The notes below the pieces were generated by a model. The model was not told where the DNA came from and made no database searches. It saw only the letters and a program-made list of their open reading frames with translations. The translations under genes were made by a program, and so were the position numbers. DNA of 64,000 nucleotides, from positions 42,538 to 106,537 of IMG/VR virus record IMGVR_UViG_3300030102_006951. The stretch is one strand, 5' to 3'. Positions 46,228-54,943 of this stretch are shown in pieces (the first letter of the stretch is position 1; the number at the start of each line of letters is the position of its first letter). This DNA is from a virus.

Positions 46228-47636
46228 TACTGGCTAATTCTTAAGTCGCTTTGACTTACAATATCAAAACTAAGCACTTCGGCTATTGTATTGACTTCTA
46301 AATTAGATTCTACCTTAACATCCAAATAGTAAGTGTTGGGCACTAGGCTTGCCGTATCTAGTAAAAAATAATTATTATTATTTGTCATCTCAACGTCTTG
46401 AAAGTCAATTACTGTGTATTGGTTCTTACCTTCTTTAACGTATAAGCGATATTTTAAGCTATCTACGGTCTGTTTTTGCTCTACTGTATAAGGAATTCTA
46501 GTAGAAACTATAACTTTCCTTATATCGCCTCTATGAATCTCCTCATCTCTTTTAATTCCAGTAATATTAACACCAACTTTTTTAGGTAATTCGTCTGAGT
46601 CACCAATATTATAATAACCCATACTATCTTTTAATGCAAAGTCTAGCTCTATTTCAGGCCTAGAAACCCCATTAATAACTATTCCAGACCAAACATCACT
46701 AAATAATGTGCAGTCACCATAGTTTGCGGTTGTTGGTACGTTTATGTCTATTGAATATACACCCTTTGTTACATGGGTTACATCACCAGGTGCGTATGAT
46801 GAGAATAACAACCCGTTATTGTCTAATATGTTTACACTAGGCATTGAGTCTAGGTTGGTTGGCTTACCATTTATATTAACGTATAAGTATAATTTATTGT
46901 CTTTATCTAGATAGAAGTCTGTTCTGTCATCTTTTATATGACAATCGTAAATAGTTTCAACGTATGGTTCGTAAAATGATTGTGTGTGTCTTGTGAAAAA
47001 CCCTACGTATTGATGTTCTGTTGTTGGTGTTTCCTCCAATACTCTAGTAAAGGCAATACCTAAACCGTGATTTGTATCTCCAGTTATATATGAATTAACT
47101 ATATCAGTTATATCCATTTCTAAATTTTCGTTACCTTTGTCGAAGTGTTGTGTGACTAACACTGTTGGTGAACCTGAGTAGACTCCGTTACCGTTAGTCC
47201 ATGGCGTATTTGTTCTAGCGTCTAGCCAGTTTGATGGGCTGAATGATTGTGATACTTCACCCCCACCTATAAATGAACATGTTGCGTAATCATAACCGTA
47301 ACCCTCGTCCCATTCTTCGTTTAATGGGAAAAGTATCAAGTCGAAAGAGCCAGTCCTTTCTTTTCCGAAACAAAATGGTTTGCCCAATAGTTCCTTATCG
47401 AATGCACCAGTATTAGTCATTCTTAATGTGTGTTTTAGTTTTGTTAAATCTGTATAAGTACCGCCACTGTATAAGTCTCTTAACCTTGTCTCATCAAAAT
47501 AAAATATAAATCTACTATACGACTGTGATGCTGTATCACCACCGTAAAATAGCTCTGAAACTGGGTTTAAGCCAGTATTAACTTTACTATTATAAACTAA
47601 TGTATTGTTCTTATCGAAAAATGTTCTTATTACCAT
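46227..47636 (-). CDS. Putative tail or fibre protein with DNRLRE-like domain, 469 aa
   Basis: Beta-sandwich pattern throughout. The first 210 residues (SRFIFYFDETRLRDLYSGGT, LKHTLRMTNT, FDLILFPLNEEWDEGYGYDY, MDITDIVNSYITGD) resemble DNRLRE/carbohydrate-binding modules of extracellular proteins. The C-terminal 250 residues look like two Ig-like domains (YVNINGKPTNLDSMPSVNIL). Good candidate for a receptor-binding or fibre-associated protein. It has its own late-type element 14 bp upstream. Confidence 0.55.
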   Translation of the reverse strand: MVIRTFFDKNNTLVYNSKVNTGLNPVSELFYGGDTASQSYSRFIFYFDETRLRDLYSGGTYTDLTKLKHTLRMTNTGAFDKELLGKPFCFGKERTGSFDLILFPLNEEWDEGYGYDYATCSFIGGGEVSQSFSPSNWLDARTNTPWTNGNGVYSGSPTVLVTQHFDKGNENLEMDITDIVNSYITGDTNHGLGIAFTRVLEETPTTEHQYVGFFTRHTQSFYEPYVETIYDCHIKDDRTDFYLDKDNKLYLYVNINGKPTNLDSMPSVNILDNNGLLFSSYAPGDVTHVTKGVYSIDINVPTTANYGDCTLFSDVWSGIVINGVSRPEIELDFALKDSMGYYNIGDSDELPKKVGVNITGIKRDEEIHRGDIRKVIVSTRIPYTVEQKQTVDSLKYRLYVKEGKNQYTVIDFQDVEMTNNNNYFLLDTASLVPNTYYLDVKVESNLEVNTIAEVLSFDIVSQSDLRISQ

Positions 47637-47650
47637 TTTATACTTTATTA

Positions 47651-47658
47651 ATAAATAT
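47651..47658 (-). promoter_or_regulatory. Late-type promoter element, gene 47636
   Basis: ATATTTAT followed by TAATAAAG on the minus strand, 14 bp before the ATG. Confidence 0.55.
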
Positions 47659-47667
47659 CTAAAAATA

Positions 47668-48723
47668 TTAATTAATTCGTATATTCTTGGATAACATTGC
47701 TTTTTCTAATTCATCAGACCTTTTGATAAATTCGACTATCGGGTATCCTTCTGGCTGGGCTGGTACCTCATTTATTTGATGTCTGTGAGTTAAAAATGCT
47801 AGTTTTAATAATTTAAGATATTCAATTAATAAGTCCCCAAATACCAATGGGTGGGCATTATTTAATATTTTATCCATCTCAGATGAATTTATGTATTCTG
47901 CCGCACCATTTATATTTTCTTTTGCTGAAGTTATATTATATGTGTTGTCATTGTTGTGTGTTAATAAATTAATTTTATTTGAAACTATGTTTGTTACTGA
48001 AACTTCTTTTGTTTTTTTATTACTGGTTTCATTAACATTATTTTTTTCTGCAACACCAAAATTATTTAATTCCTTTTCATTAAAAATATGATTATGTTTT
48101 ATTTGTATATAACCAGGATTTAAAGCATTGAATTCTTTGGGTTTATTCTCAACAAACTTACCAGCTCTAATTAAAATTTCACTCTTTCTTTGTATTATAT
48201 CAGTGTTTTGTCTACCATTTATGATAACATTTTCAGGATTTCCGTAAGCCCCCTTAAGGGTTGGTATTTTGTTTATATCTTCACCTGGAGAAGATGTACC
48301 AGCTAATTTATTAGCGGTAGCTGTTGTGTCGGAAAAATCTCCACCAAATTTTAATTCATTTGATATTAGTGGACCTATATAGTATCTATCACCGTTAATG
48401 TCTCGTTTACCTTCAACTAAAACTAAAACTATTTCACCAATTTTTGGTACAAAATTTAAGTGTTTTGGTAAAATTGGGAAGCAATTTGGAAGCTCTTCAG
48501 TCTGAGTTCCGTTATCATATTGTCTACCTTCAATTCTAACTCTTATACAATGTGTATCAGAATTAAATCTAGCATCTTTTTTAATCCTGTCTGGTTTACC
48601 ATTATTATCAATAGGTATTTGACCCACTTTTATTACTTTACCCAGAACAAAGTTTCTAAATTCAGTTGACTTATTAAATCTACTGGCTCTACCACTACTA
48701 AGTTTATTGCTAGCTATACTCAT
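47668..48723 (-). CDS. Baseplate hub/spike protein with gp5-like OB fold, 351 aa
   Basis: Residues about 28-125 (VLGKVIKVGQIPID, HCIRVRIEGRQYDN, LPNCFPILPKHLNFVPKIGE, IVLVLVEGKRD, DRYYIGPLIS) follow the OB-fold domain of T4 gp5 and related baseplate spikes. No lysozyme domain is present. The C-terminal part (NPGYIQIKHNHIFNEK, FGDLLIEYLKLLKLAFLTHR) is typical of T4-like marine phage baseplate proteins, with a His-rich end. It probably sits at the tail tip. Confidence 0.7.
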   Translation of the reverse strand: MSIASNKLSSGRASRFNKSTEFRNFVLGKVIKVGQIPIDNNGKPDRIKKDARFNSDTHCIRVRIEGRQYDNGTQTEELPNCFPILPKHLNFVPKIGEIVLVLVEGKRDINGDRYYIGPLISNELKFGGDFSDTTATANKLAGTSSPGEDINKIPTLKGAYGNPENVIINGRQNTDIIQRKSEILIRAGKFVENKPKEFNALNPGYIQIKHNHIFNEKELNNFGVAEKNNVNETSNKKTKEVSVTNIVSNKINLLTHNNDNTYNITSAKENINGAAEYINSSEMDKILNNAHPLVFGDLLIEYLKLLKLAFLTHRHQINEVPAQPEGYPIVEFIKRSDELEKAMLSKNIRIN

Positions 48724-48724
48724 T

Positions 48725-48901
48725 TTATTTTGTGTTTAACCTTTTTGATACTATTTCGGAAGCTATTTTAGCTTCTTTTTCAATGTCGACTAGTTTATCA
48801 AAATCACGAAGCATTTTTTCTTTGAGGTTGAAATGGTCAATTTCCATTTTCTTTATACTCATTAGTATTTCATTGTTGGACATTTCTTGGTACTTACTCA
48901 T
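48725..48901 (-). CDS. Small coiled-coil protein, 58 aa
   Basis: ATG 48901. Its stop is one base before the next ATG. Helical and charged (YQEMSNNEILMSIKKMEIDH onwards). Probably a small baseplate or assembly factor in the tail operon. Confidence 0.5.
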   Translation of the reverse strand: MSKYQEMSNNEILMSIKKMEIDHFNLKEKMLRDFDKLVDIEKEAKIASEIVSKRLNTK

Positions 48902-48912
48902 GGCTAGTATGT

Positions 48913-49350
48913 TTATCTGCCACCCCCACTAATAGGTGTTATTATGTTATTTGCGCCTTGAACCACTATTGGCCCCCCAGCGTTACCCCCAACCGCAGTA
49001 ATTTGTATACTTCCTGGTGGTATTACAGCGTCTATTTTCATATTCGTTTGTATTTCATTAATCATTTGTTGAGACATTGTTAAAACAAAAAGAGAAAATT
49101 TATTTTGTTCCCCACCGAATATATCATCAGTCATGGGTATTCCTTGTTGCTCTAATTTAGATATTGTCTTTGCGGCAAGATTTCTTGCGCTCAACCCAGG
49201 CTTTAATTTAGCACCAACCATCAATAGTGGTGGTGGTATTTGTGGTAGTGGCTCAGAGCCAAAAGATGATTTACCAAAAGTCTTAAGCAGCTTAATTATT
49301 GAATAGATTGAACTTAAGTCTGTATTTTTAACGATTTCTTTTATACTCAT
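48913..49350 (-). CDS. Putative tail/baseplate protein, 145 aa
   Basis: Pro-rich middle (FGSEPLPQIPPPLLMVGAKL), a helical part and a Gly-rich C-terminal end (IQITAVGGNAGGPIVVQGAN). 3 bp from the neighbouring gene. Predicted virion protein; not recognised. Confidence 0.5.
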   Translation of the reverse strand: MSIKEIVKNTDLSSIYSIIKLLKTFGKSSFGSEPLPQIPPPLLMVGAKLKPGLSARNLAAKTISKLEQQGIPMTDDIFGGEQNKFSLFVLTMSQQMINEIQTNMKIDAVIPPGSIQITAVGGNAGGPIVVQGANNIITPISGGGR

Positions 49351-49353
49351 AGT

Positions 49354-50802
49354 TTATAATAAATTACTTAATATGTTTTTATGTTCTGAACTAACTGGTA
49401 GGTAACTGAATAATACTTTAGCGTAGCTTGTAGCTTGTTCTACTTTATCACCAGCTTTCTTTTTTATTAATTTTTTTAAATATAACCTTAACGCAAATAT
49501 TAGTACTATTGCAATTATTGCTTGTATAATTCTTTTTCTTACAGCTTTAAAAATGTTTTCATTTTCCTTTATCAAGTCAACTGCGCTATTATACTTTGGT
49601 GTAACACCGCCATTAATTATTGTAAAATTAATCATTAGTATAGTTACAAACTTTGGTGAAATAAATTGAGTCATAATAATTAAAATCAATTTATCTATAA
49701 TTTCTTTAAAGAAATTATATTTTATACTTTCACCATCTTCAGTATTAGCTTGTTCTGACTGCGTATTTGCTAAATTGTTTAGGGATTTATCAACCTGTTT
49801 TAATTCACCAGCCTTATCGTTGGGGGTTAATAAATCGAATTCTTGGTTAATTTCTAATATTTGACTTAATGGTATTGTCAGTTCCTCTTCTTCACAACAT
49901 CTGGCCTCTAATATACCCTTTTTTCTATTATTAACTTCATTACCTATTTTAGCTATTTCTTTATTTGTGAATACATATGCCCCCTCTTCTATTTCATCTT
50001 CAGATTCTATTATTTTTTTTAAAACTTCTCTAACCTCAACCTCAGATTTTATTTGTTCTTTACTTTTGTTTGGTGAGCTAAATGAACTAAACAATTCTTC
50101 AAGTATTAAATTAATCATTACTTGTGAGTTTAGGATATCTGGGTTTCCAAACAAACTTATTGAGTCTAAGTAGTTATCGTTAAAATCAACCATGGTCTTT
50201 CCGCTATCATATGTTTGACTCGCTTTAAATGTTAACATATTATTTTCATTGTTAACATTTGTTTGTTCAAATTTACTGTTTAAAATATCGAAACCAGAAA
50301 CACTAGAACCAAAAATTTCATCAGTTCCAGCACTTTGTATTGTCCCATTTAGATATGTGTTGAAATCTTTACTGTTAACCCCAGAGTTAACGTCTGAATA
50401 AACCAGCCCACCACTAAATGTTGTTGGGTCTACTTTCATTATATCAAAAAAATCGATATCTTTTACGGGTACACTTATTCCGTCACCAGTTGATTTAAAA
50501 TAATCTGGTATTGATGGATTTACATTACATGCAACACACTCTTTTAAACTATCCCTTAGAGCTTCTTTTATTTCTTCTTCTAGTCTGGGTAGTTGGTAGG
50601 TTATAATATCTATAGTTATTTTTTTTAAAGCATTTAGTTCTGCTAATACAACTAGAACATCAGCTAAAAATTTCATTGAGTTTTTACTGTTATCAGCAGA
50701 TTCTAGAGAGTTGTTCTTACTTTCCTTTGGCATTTTACCATTCACGGTATTCAAAGCGGCTATATCCCCAAATATTTCTTTTTTGTCATCTATTATAGCC
50801 AT
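49354..50802 (-). CDS. Putative tail protein with C-terminal membrane segment, 482 aa
   Basis: Asn/Ser-rich with a central beta region and one strong hydrophobic segment near the end (AIIAIVLIFALRLYLKKLIK), plus a weaker one before it (ILIIMTQFISPKFVTILMIN). A CNVNPSIPDYF and EARCCEEEEL motif may bind metal. Proteins of this layout occur in T4-like tail operons, perhaps reaching the host membrane at injection. No named family. Confidence 0.5.
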   Translation of the reverse strand: MAIIDDKKEIFGDIAALNTVNGKMPKESKNNSLESADNSKNSMKFLADVLVVLAELNALKKITIDIITYQLPRLEEEIKEALRDSLKECVACNVNPSIPDYFKSTGDGISVPVKDIDFFDIMKVDPTTFSGGLVYSDVNSGVNSKDFNTYLNGTIQSAGTDEIFGSSVSGFDILNSKFEQTNVNNENNMLTFKASQTYDSGKTMVDFNDNYLDSISLFGNPDILNSQVMINLILEELFSSFSSPNKSKEQIKSEVEVREVLKKIIESEDEIEEGAYVFTNKEIAKIGNEVNNRKKGILEARCCEEEELTIPLSQILEINQEFDLLTPNDKAGELKQVDKSLNNLANTQSEQANTEDGESIKYNFFKEIIDKLILIIMTQFISPKFVTILMINFTIINGGVTPKYNSAVDLIKENENIFKAVRKRIIQAIIAIVLIFALRLYLKKLIKKKAGDKVEQATSYAKVLFSYLPVSSEHKNILSNLL

Positions 50803-50804
50803 AA

Positions 50805-51188
50805 TTAATCTTCTATTTCTGAATCTTTGGATGAATCTTCTATCATCCTTCTGATTTCTCTAAAATCATTAATACCAACTTTACCTCCGCTTCTTTCTTT
50901 CATTGCAGCTTCAGCATCACCACTATGTTTTATAATATCGTTTTGTACTTTAGCTATCTCTAATTTTATTTTAATGGCTGAGTCTTTAACTTTTAGAGCA
51001 TTTGTTTTTTCTTTAGCTATTTTTGTTAAATCATCAACGTCTTCTGGTTCAGCGGAGTTTTCCATCTCGTTTATAGTTTTCTGGGCGTCATTTATATTTC
51101 CACAAGCATCGTTGTAAGTTTCTTGTAATAACCCCTCTAAACTATCTATGTTATTTGTCTTTATATCCTGTTTTTTCTTTCTAGGCAT
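50805..51188 (-). CDS. Hypothetical protein, first gene of tail operon, 127 aa
   Basis: Basic start (MPRKKKQDIK), then helical and acidic (LEGLLQETYNDACGNINDAQ; AKVQNDIIKHSGDAEAAMKE). A small-terminase-like helical bundle or a tail assembly factor could look like this. It directly follows a late-type element. Confidence 0.5.
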   Translation of the reverse strand: MPRKKKQDIKTNNIDSLEGLLQETYNDACGNINDAQKTINEMENSAEPEDVDDLTKIAKEKTNALKVKDSAIKIKLEIAKVQNDIIKHSGDAEAAMKERSGGKVGINDFREIRRMIEDSSKDSEIED

Positions 51189-51204
51189 ATTCTATACTTT
51201 AATA

Positions 51205-51212
51205 ATAAATAT
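51205..51212 (-). promoter_or_regulatory. Late-type promoter element, tail operon
   Basis: ATATTTAT followed by TATTAAAG on the minus strand, 16 bp before ATG 51188. Confidence 0.55.
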
Positions 51213-51229
51213 TATGATGACAATTTTTT

Positions 51230-51979
51230 TTAATCAGTTATACCATTTTCAATACCATCTATTTTAACAATACCATATAATTCTTTAAATCTCTTCATGG
51301 CAACCCTAATATCCTTTGTGTTCAATCCAGTATAATTTCTCATACTTTCTAAAACAGAATTTTTATTAAATTTTGTACCTCCAGCCATAGAGTCTAAAGT
51401 AACTTCCCAATCTCTTAGTATATCTATTAGTGCTAAACCAACCTTTTCTTCATTCTCGGTTATTTTCTTTTTACCAACAATACTTTTGCCACCTTCTAGC
51501 TCATCGGTAATTGTATTTACTAATCTACCTATGAATTTATCCATAGTAAATTCTAAATCATCTAGCTCATAATGAAAGTCTTTCTTCTCTTCAAGAGCTG
51601 GTGCAATATCCTCATAAGAATATATTTGCTTGGTTTTTTTATCGTCACTAATTAGTAACCCTAAAATGTAGTTTTTACATATTGTTCCATAATAAGAATA
51701 GGCTTTGGTGCCTTTAGAATTTTCAAATTTATGAGCCTTTGTCATTAGGAATGATAGTGTGTCACTATGTAATTGTTCAAAACTTTCGCTCTTCCTATAC
51801 AATTTGTATTTCCTAATTATTGATTCAATCATTTTATTTAGCGGTTCACGTAGCCACTCATTGTAGATTGCATTCCTTTCTAATTCATCCTCTGAATTTA
51901 AATAATTTAAAACAGCCGTTTCTTGTTCTGGACCAAAGTATAAATTACTAGTCCGTTTACGTCCACGTTTCTTAGCCAT
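51230..51979 (-). CDS. Probable late sigma factor (gp55-like)
   Basis: 249 aa. The central region (ERNAIYNEWLREPLNKMIES, KLYRKSESFEQLHSDTLSFL, KAHKFENSKGTKAYSYYGTI, CKNYILGLL) follows the region-2 pattern of gp55-type phage sigma factors: an acidic patch, then KF-x(3)-G-x(2)-AxxYxxTICKN. A basic N-terminus (KKRGRKR) and a helical C-terminus follow. It would direct host RNA polymerase to the late-type elements listed here. The similarity is by eye, so another sigma-like role remains possible. It is the last gene of the operon starting at 54906. Confidence 0.62.
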   Translation of the reverse strand: MAKKRGRKRTSNLYFGPEQETAVLNYLNSEDELERNAIYNEWLREPLNKMIESIIRKYKLYRKSESFEQLHSDTLSFLMTKAHKFENSKGTKAYSYYGTICKNYILGLLISDDKKTKQIYSYEDIAPALEEKKDFHYELDDLEFTMDKFIGRLVNTITDELEGGKSIVGKKKITENEEKVGLALIDILRDWEVTLDSMAGGTKFNKNSVLESMRNYTGLNTKDIRVAMKRFKELYGIVKIDGIENGITD

Positions 51980-51983
51980 TTTA

Positions 51984-52790
51984 TTAAGTTGTTTCTTCGT
52001 ATGTTATCTCTCTTTCGTTATCAAAATAATATTCTTTTTTAGCTTGTGCTAACCACCAGTTAGCCTCAACTGGGTCCATTTCTTCTTTATATTTAACAAA
52101 AAGAGAGTCTGGCCTTTGATTTAAATGTTTATAACCTAATTTAGGTATAACCATAACTTTTTGGTCTTTGAAAGTGATTCTAAGTAAAAATTCATAAATG
52201 AATGTTAACTTAATATTTGATTTTAATCCACCACTTTCATTAAATGCTTCGGTTTTCATTGTTATACCATCAATATTAAAGTTTTGGAATGATAATAATG
52301 CGTTGTTATCTAAAACGCCTAATTCATCTGAAAAACTGTTGGCCCATACTGCCTCATTTGTTAAGCCCATAAACGAACCGTCTTTTTGGTTAACGTCAAT
52401 TATAATGGGCATGAATACATCAACATCTTTATGGGCTTCTTTGTATTTAACTACGTTTTTAAACCACTTACTTGAGTACTCATCATCAAACTCTAAAATA
52501 CTAAACCACTCTGTTTTGCACTGAGAAACACCATAGTTAACTTGACTTGAGAAATCAGTTCCTCCAGGATTTTCAAGTATTGTTGTTTTAACACCATGAC
52601 TTGTTAAGTCCATATCTTTTAGTTTTTTATAAACATCTGAGCCTTTTGGCGTTACAATTAATACTGAATCTGGTTTTACTTCTTGATTTCCAATACTTGT
52701 CATTGCATTATTGAATAATTTCATATTTTCTTCACCCACCAATTCATGCACTGGTAGAACTACTGATATATTTGTTTTTTTATTTGCCAT
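51984..52790 (-). CDS. Glycosyltransferase family 2-like protein, 268 aa
   Basis: GT-A start (ISVVLPVHELVGEENMKLFN), nucleotide-binding strand and the acidic motif in WFSILEFDDEYSSKWF, where a D-D-E replaces the usual DxD. The C-terminal region (GYKHLNQRPDSLFVKYKEE) fits a sugar acceptor domain. Predicted to add a sugar to a phage or host glycan. 5 bp from the sigma gene. Confidence 0.65.
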   Translation of the reverse strand: MANKKTNISVVLPVHELVGEENMKLFNNAMTSIGNQEVKPDSVLIVTPKGSDVYKKLKDMDLTSHGVKTTILENPGGTDFSSQVNYGVSQCKTEWFSILEFDDEYSSKWFKNVVKYKEAHKDVDVFMPIIIDVNQKDGSFMGLTNEAVWANSFSDELGVLDNNALLSFQNFNIDGITMKTEAFNESGGLKSNIKLTFIYEFLLRITFKDQKVMVIPKLGYKHLNQRPDSLFVKYKEEMDPVEANWWLAQAKKEYYFDNEREITYEETT

Positions 52791-52803
52791 TTCTATTTAT
52801 TTA

Positions 52804-53919
52804 TTATTGAGCCACTTCTGTTATTTGCTCTAAAACGTTATTAAATTCTGAAAGTCTGTTTTTAACTAATGTGCCGTAAACATTTTCAATAATCTCTTTT
52901 TGATTTTCTGCTGTATACGTGTTTTTAGTTGATTCCATACCATCCAATAAATCTTGTGGTACTGTGTCTTCAAGCCAAACTTTCATATAAGTTGCTATTA
53001 ATTCTGGAATATTTAAGTGGGTATTTGTCCAAACACCGTTATTTTTAATCTTACCATTACCCTCAGCGTCTATCTCTTCCATCCACTCAGGAATCATATT
53101 TGGCATTTTACCAATTACTGGTGTGTTGCATTGAATGGCTTCTAGTGGGAAGGTGCCAAATCCAGCTCTGTCATCTAACCACACAGCTAGACATGATTTG
53201 CCTAACTCTTCAGCAAACTGTCTTTTTGGGATTCCTCTTAGTTCTTTAAATGTTATCCACTTATATAATGGGTTTTGTAAGTAAAACATTTTAGCTATTT
53301 TAGCTGCGTCACCCTGTTCTCTAGCTACAATACTAACCACTGGTATTTTAGGTTTATCAGAGTCAACAAAATAATCGGATATACTTATTGGTACCGTATA
53401 TGTGTTAATTGACGGGAACATACTTTTCAAATATTCACCTTGTTTTTTAGATGTAGTAATAACATCATTAAAACCATAATCCGTCCACCTTCTACCTATC
53501 GGTAGTAATTCAGTGATGTAGTCATAACTTTGAGATATAACTATTTTTTTACATGGGAATTGTTTGACTTGGTCCATTAAGTTTGAAAAGACTTCTGGAA
53601 CTATTATAAAGTCTTGTGGGCCAACATTTAATTGTTGCGATTCTATAGACATGTGTGGTAGTTTAGTGTATTCCTCACCTAACCAATCAGATAGCCCCAT
53701 GCCCTCTGAGTCACCATGCATTTTATAGTCATTTTTTTCGTGTAATATAGTCGCACTGTAACCAAGTTCATTTAGAACCTTAACATGCTCATAGATATTT
53801 GCAACGCCAGCTGTTGGGTTACCTTTAGTGTCTAGTGTGAAAAAATATAATCCAAATTCTTTATTTTCTAGTTTGGATATGATTTCTTCCACTGTTGATT
53901 TTTTTACTTTTTCACTCAT
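52804..53919 (-). CDS. Glycosyltransferase GT4-like (GT-B), 371 aa
   Basis: N-terminal GAGVANIYEHVKVLNELGYS-type region (here PTAGVANIYEHVKVLNELGY) and the C-terminal FGTFPLEAIQCNTPVIGKMP, the G-x-F-x-x-x-E-A-x-x-x-x-x-P-V-I donor motif of GT-B retaining enzymes. Complete length. Probably transfers a nucleotide sugar onto a growing glycan; acceptor unknown. Confidence 0.7.
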   Translation of the reverse strand: MSEKVKKSTVEEIISKLENKEFGLYFFTLDTKGNPTAGVANIYEHVKVLNELGYSATILHEKNDYKMHGDSEGMGLSDWLGEEYTKLPHMSIESQQLNVGPQDFIIVPEVFSNLMDQVKQFPCKKIVISQSYDYITELLPIGRRWTDYGFNDVITTSKKQGEYLKSMFPSINTYTVPISISDYFVDSDKPKIPVVSIVAREQGDAAKIAKMFYLQNPLYKWITFKELRGIPKRQFAEELGKSCLAVWLDDRAGFGTFPLEAIQCNTPVIGKMPNMIPEWMEEIDAEGNGKIKNNGVWTNTHLNIPELIATYMKVWLEDTVPQDLLDGMESTKNTYTAENQKEIIENVYGTLVKNRLSEFNNVLEQITEVAQ

Positions 53920-53951
53920 TTTTTTTAATTATTTGATTATTATTTAAATTA

Positions 53952-54299
53952 TTATTCTATTTCAACTATAATTCCATAGTCTAATAGAGTGTTAAATGCC
54001 ATTTTAAATGGTAGCGGGGCCGAATCAAGTGCTCTTGCTAAACCTAAGGTTGAATCTACTTCCTCGTTGTAAACTAAAACCACTTCCATGAACCCTCTAA
54101 TTGATTCATATTTGGTTGCATCTATTTCTCTGGACCTCGGACTTTTTGTTTTTATAATTTCTTTGGTTACTAACTTATCATTAGAATCAGTTGTTATTTT
54201 TTCTTGAAATTCTTCAAATGTATCAGGATTATTTACCCTAATTATTTTTTCTAAAGCGTCTAAATCAAACTTAAATATTTTACCGCCAATATCTAACAT
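53952..54299 (-). CDS. Hypothetical protein, 115 aa
   Basis: Compact alpha-beta protein (GKIFKFDLDALEKIIRVNNP; GLARALDSAPLPFKMAFNTL). No motif recognised. 1 bp from its upstream neighbour, so coupled to the HAD-like gene. Confidence 0.5.
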   Translation of the reverse strand: MLDIGGKIFKFDLDALEKIIRVNNPDTFEEFQEKITTDSNDKLVTKEIIKTKSPRSREIDATKYESIRGFMEVVLVYNEEVDSTLGLARALDSAPLPFKMAFNTLLDYGIIVEIE

Positions 54300-54300
54300 A

Positions 54301-54906
54301 TTATTTAATTTCTTCGTATGTTGTTATCCTTGTGTTTAAAATTTTTTCTCTTAAATCACTATCTTTGATAAAGTCAATAATACTATCTAGTTCAAAATCA
54401 GAACCTGAAGTTTTATTGTAGCTTGAGTTTACTTTAACCGATATTTTTTCATTTGGTTTGGTTTCTAAAGCTTTTGGATTTGCTGTGATTAGTAAATCAA
54501 TGTTATCCCAAATATCTTCATACTTTGAAACAAAAATTATCTTGTCTGCCCTACAACCTAACTTGGATAAGAAAAAGTATGTTGACGGTATACTTTTAGC
54601 GACTTCTTTAGAGGTTATTATTATTTCATGTTCCTCCTCATCTTTTATGTCCATCAAAAACATATTTAATTGAGCCATTAAGTTTTCGTGTAATTGGTCC
54701 GCATGTCCGAACACTTCTAAAGATGCTTCCATAAATAAAAATTTATTCATGTCATCCACCGTTTCAAATTTAAAATGTTTGATTAAATCAAAACTATCTA
54801 CTGGGTTTTCTTCAATATCTAGTTCACCAATATATTTTTCATACGTGTATGCGAACTGACCTATAAAGTCTCTTAAAACCTCATTAATATCTATACCAAT
54901 TTTCAT
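54301..54906 (-). CDS. HAD-superfamily phosphatase-like protein, 201 aa
   Basis: IGIDINEVLRDF has the motif-I position of HAD enzymes with D-I-N in place of DxD, and EIIITSKE and DLLITANP fit motifs II and IV. The nearest type is the 5'(3')-deoxyribonucleotidase (NT5C) group. The second motif-I acid is Asn, so phosphatase activity is doubtful. First gene of the operon to the sigma factor. Confidence 0.55.
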   Translation of the reverse strand: MKIGIDINEVLRDFIGQFAYTYEKYIGELDIEENPVDSFDLIKHFKFETVDDMNKFLFMEASLEVFGHADQLHENLMAQLNMFLMDIKDEEEHEIIITSKEVAKSIPSTYFFLSKLGCRADKIIFVSKYEDIWDNIDLLITANPKALETKPNEKISVKVNSSYNKTSGSDFELDSIIDFIKDSDLREKILNTRITTYEEIK

Positions 54907-54943
54907 ATTAATAAGAATACCCTAATTTAGGCTAAAGTAAAGT

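Noticed and set aside
47668-48723. Tail lysozyme activity for the gp5-like protein
   Set aside because: Only the OB-fold region is recognisable; no lysozyme catalytic motif is seen.
1951-51212. Calling the ATATTTAT element a standard T4 late promoter
   Set aside because: The T4 box TATAAATA is read on the coding strand; here the coding strand carries its reverse complement type. I therefore describe it as a distinct element.
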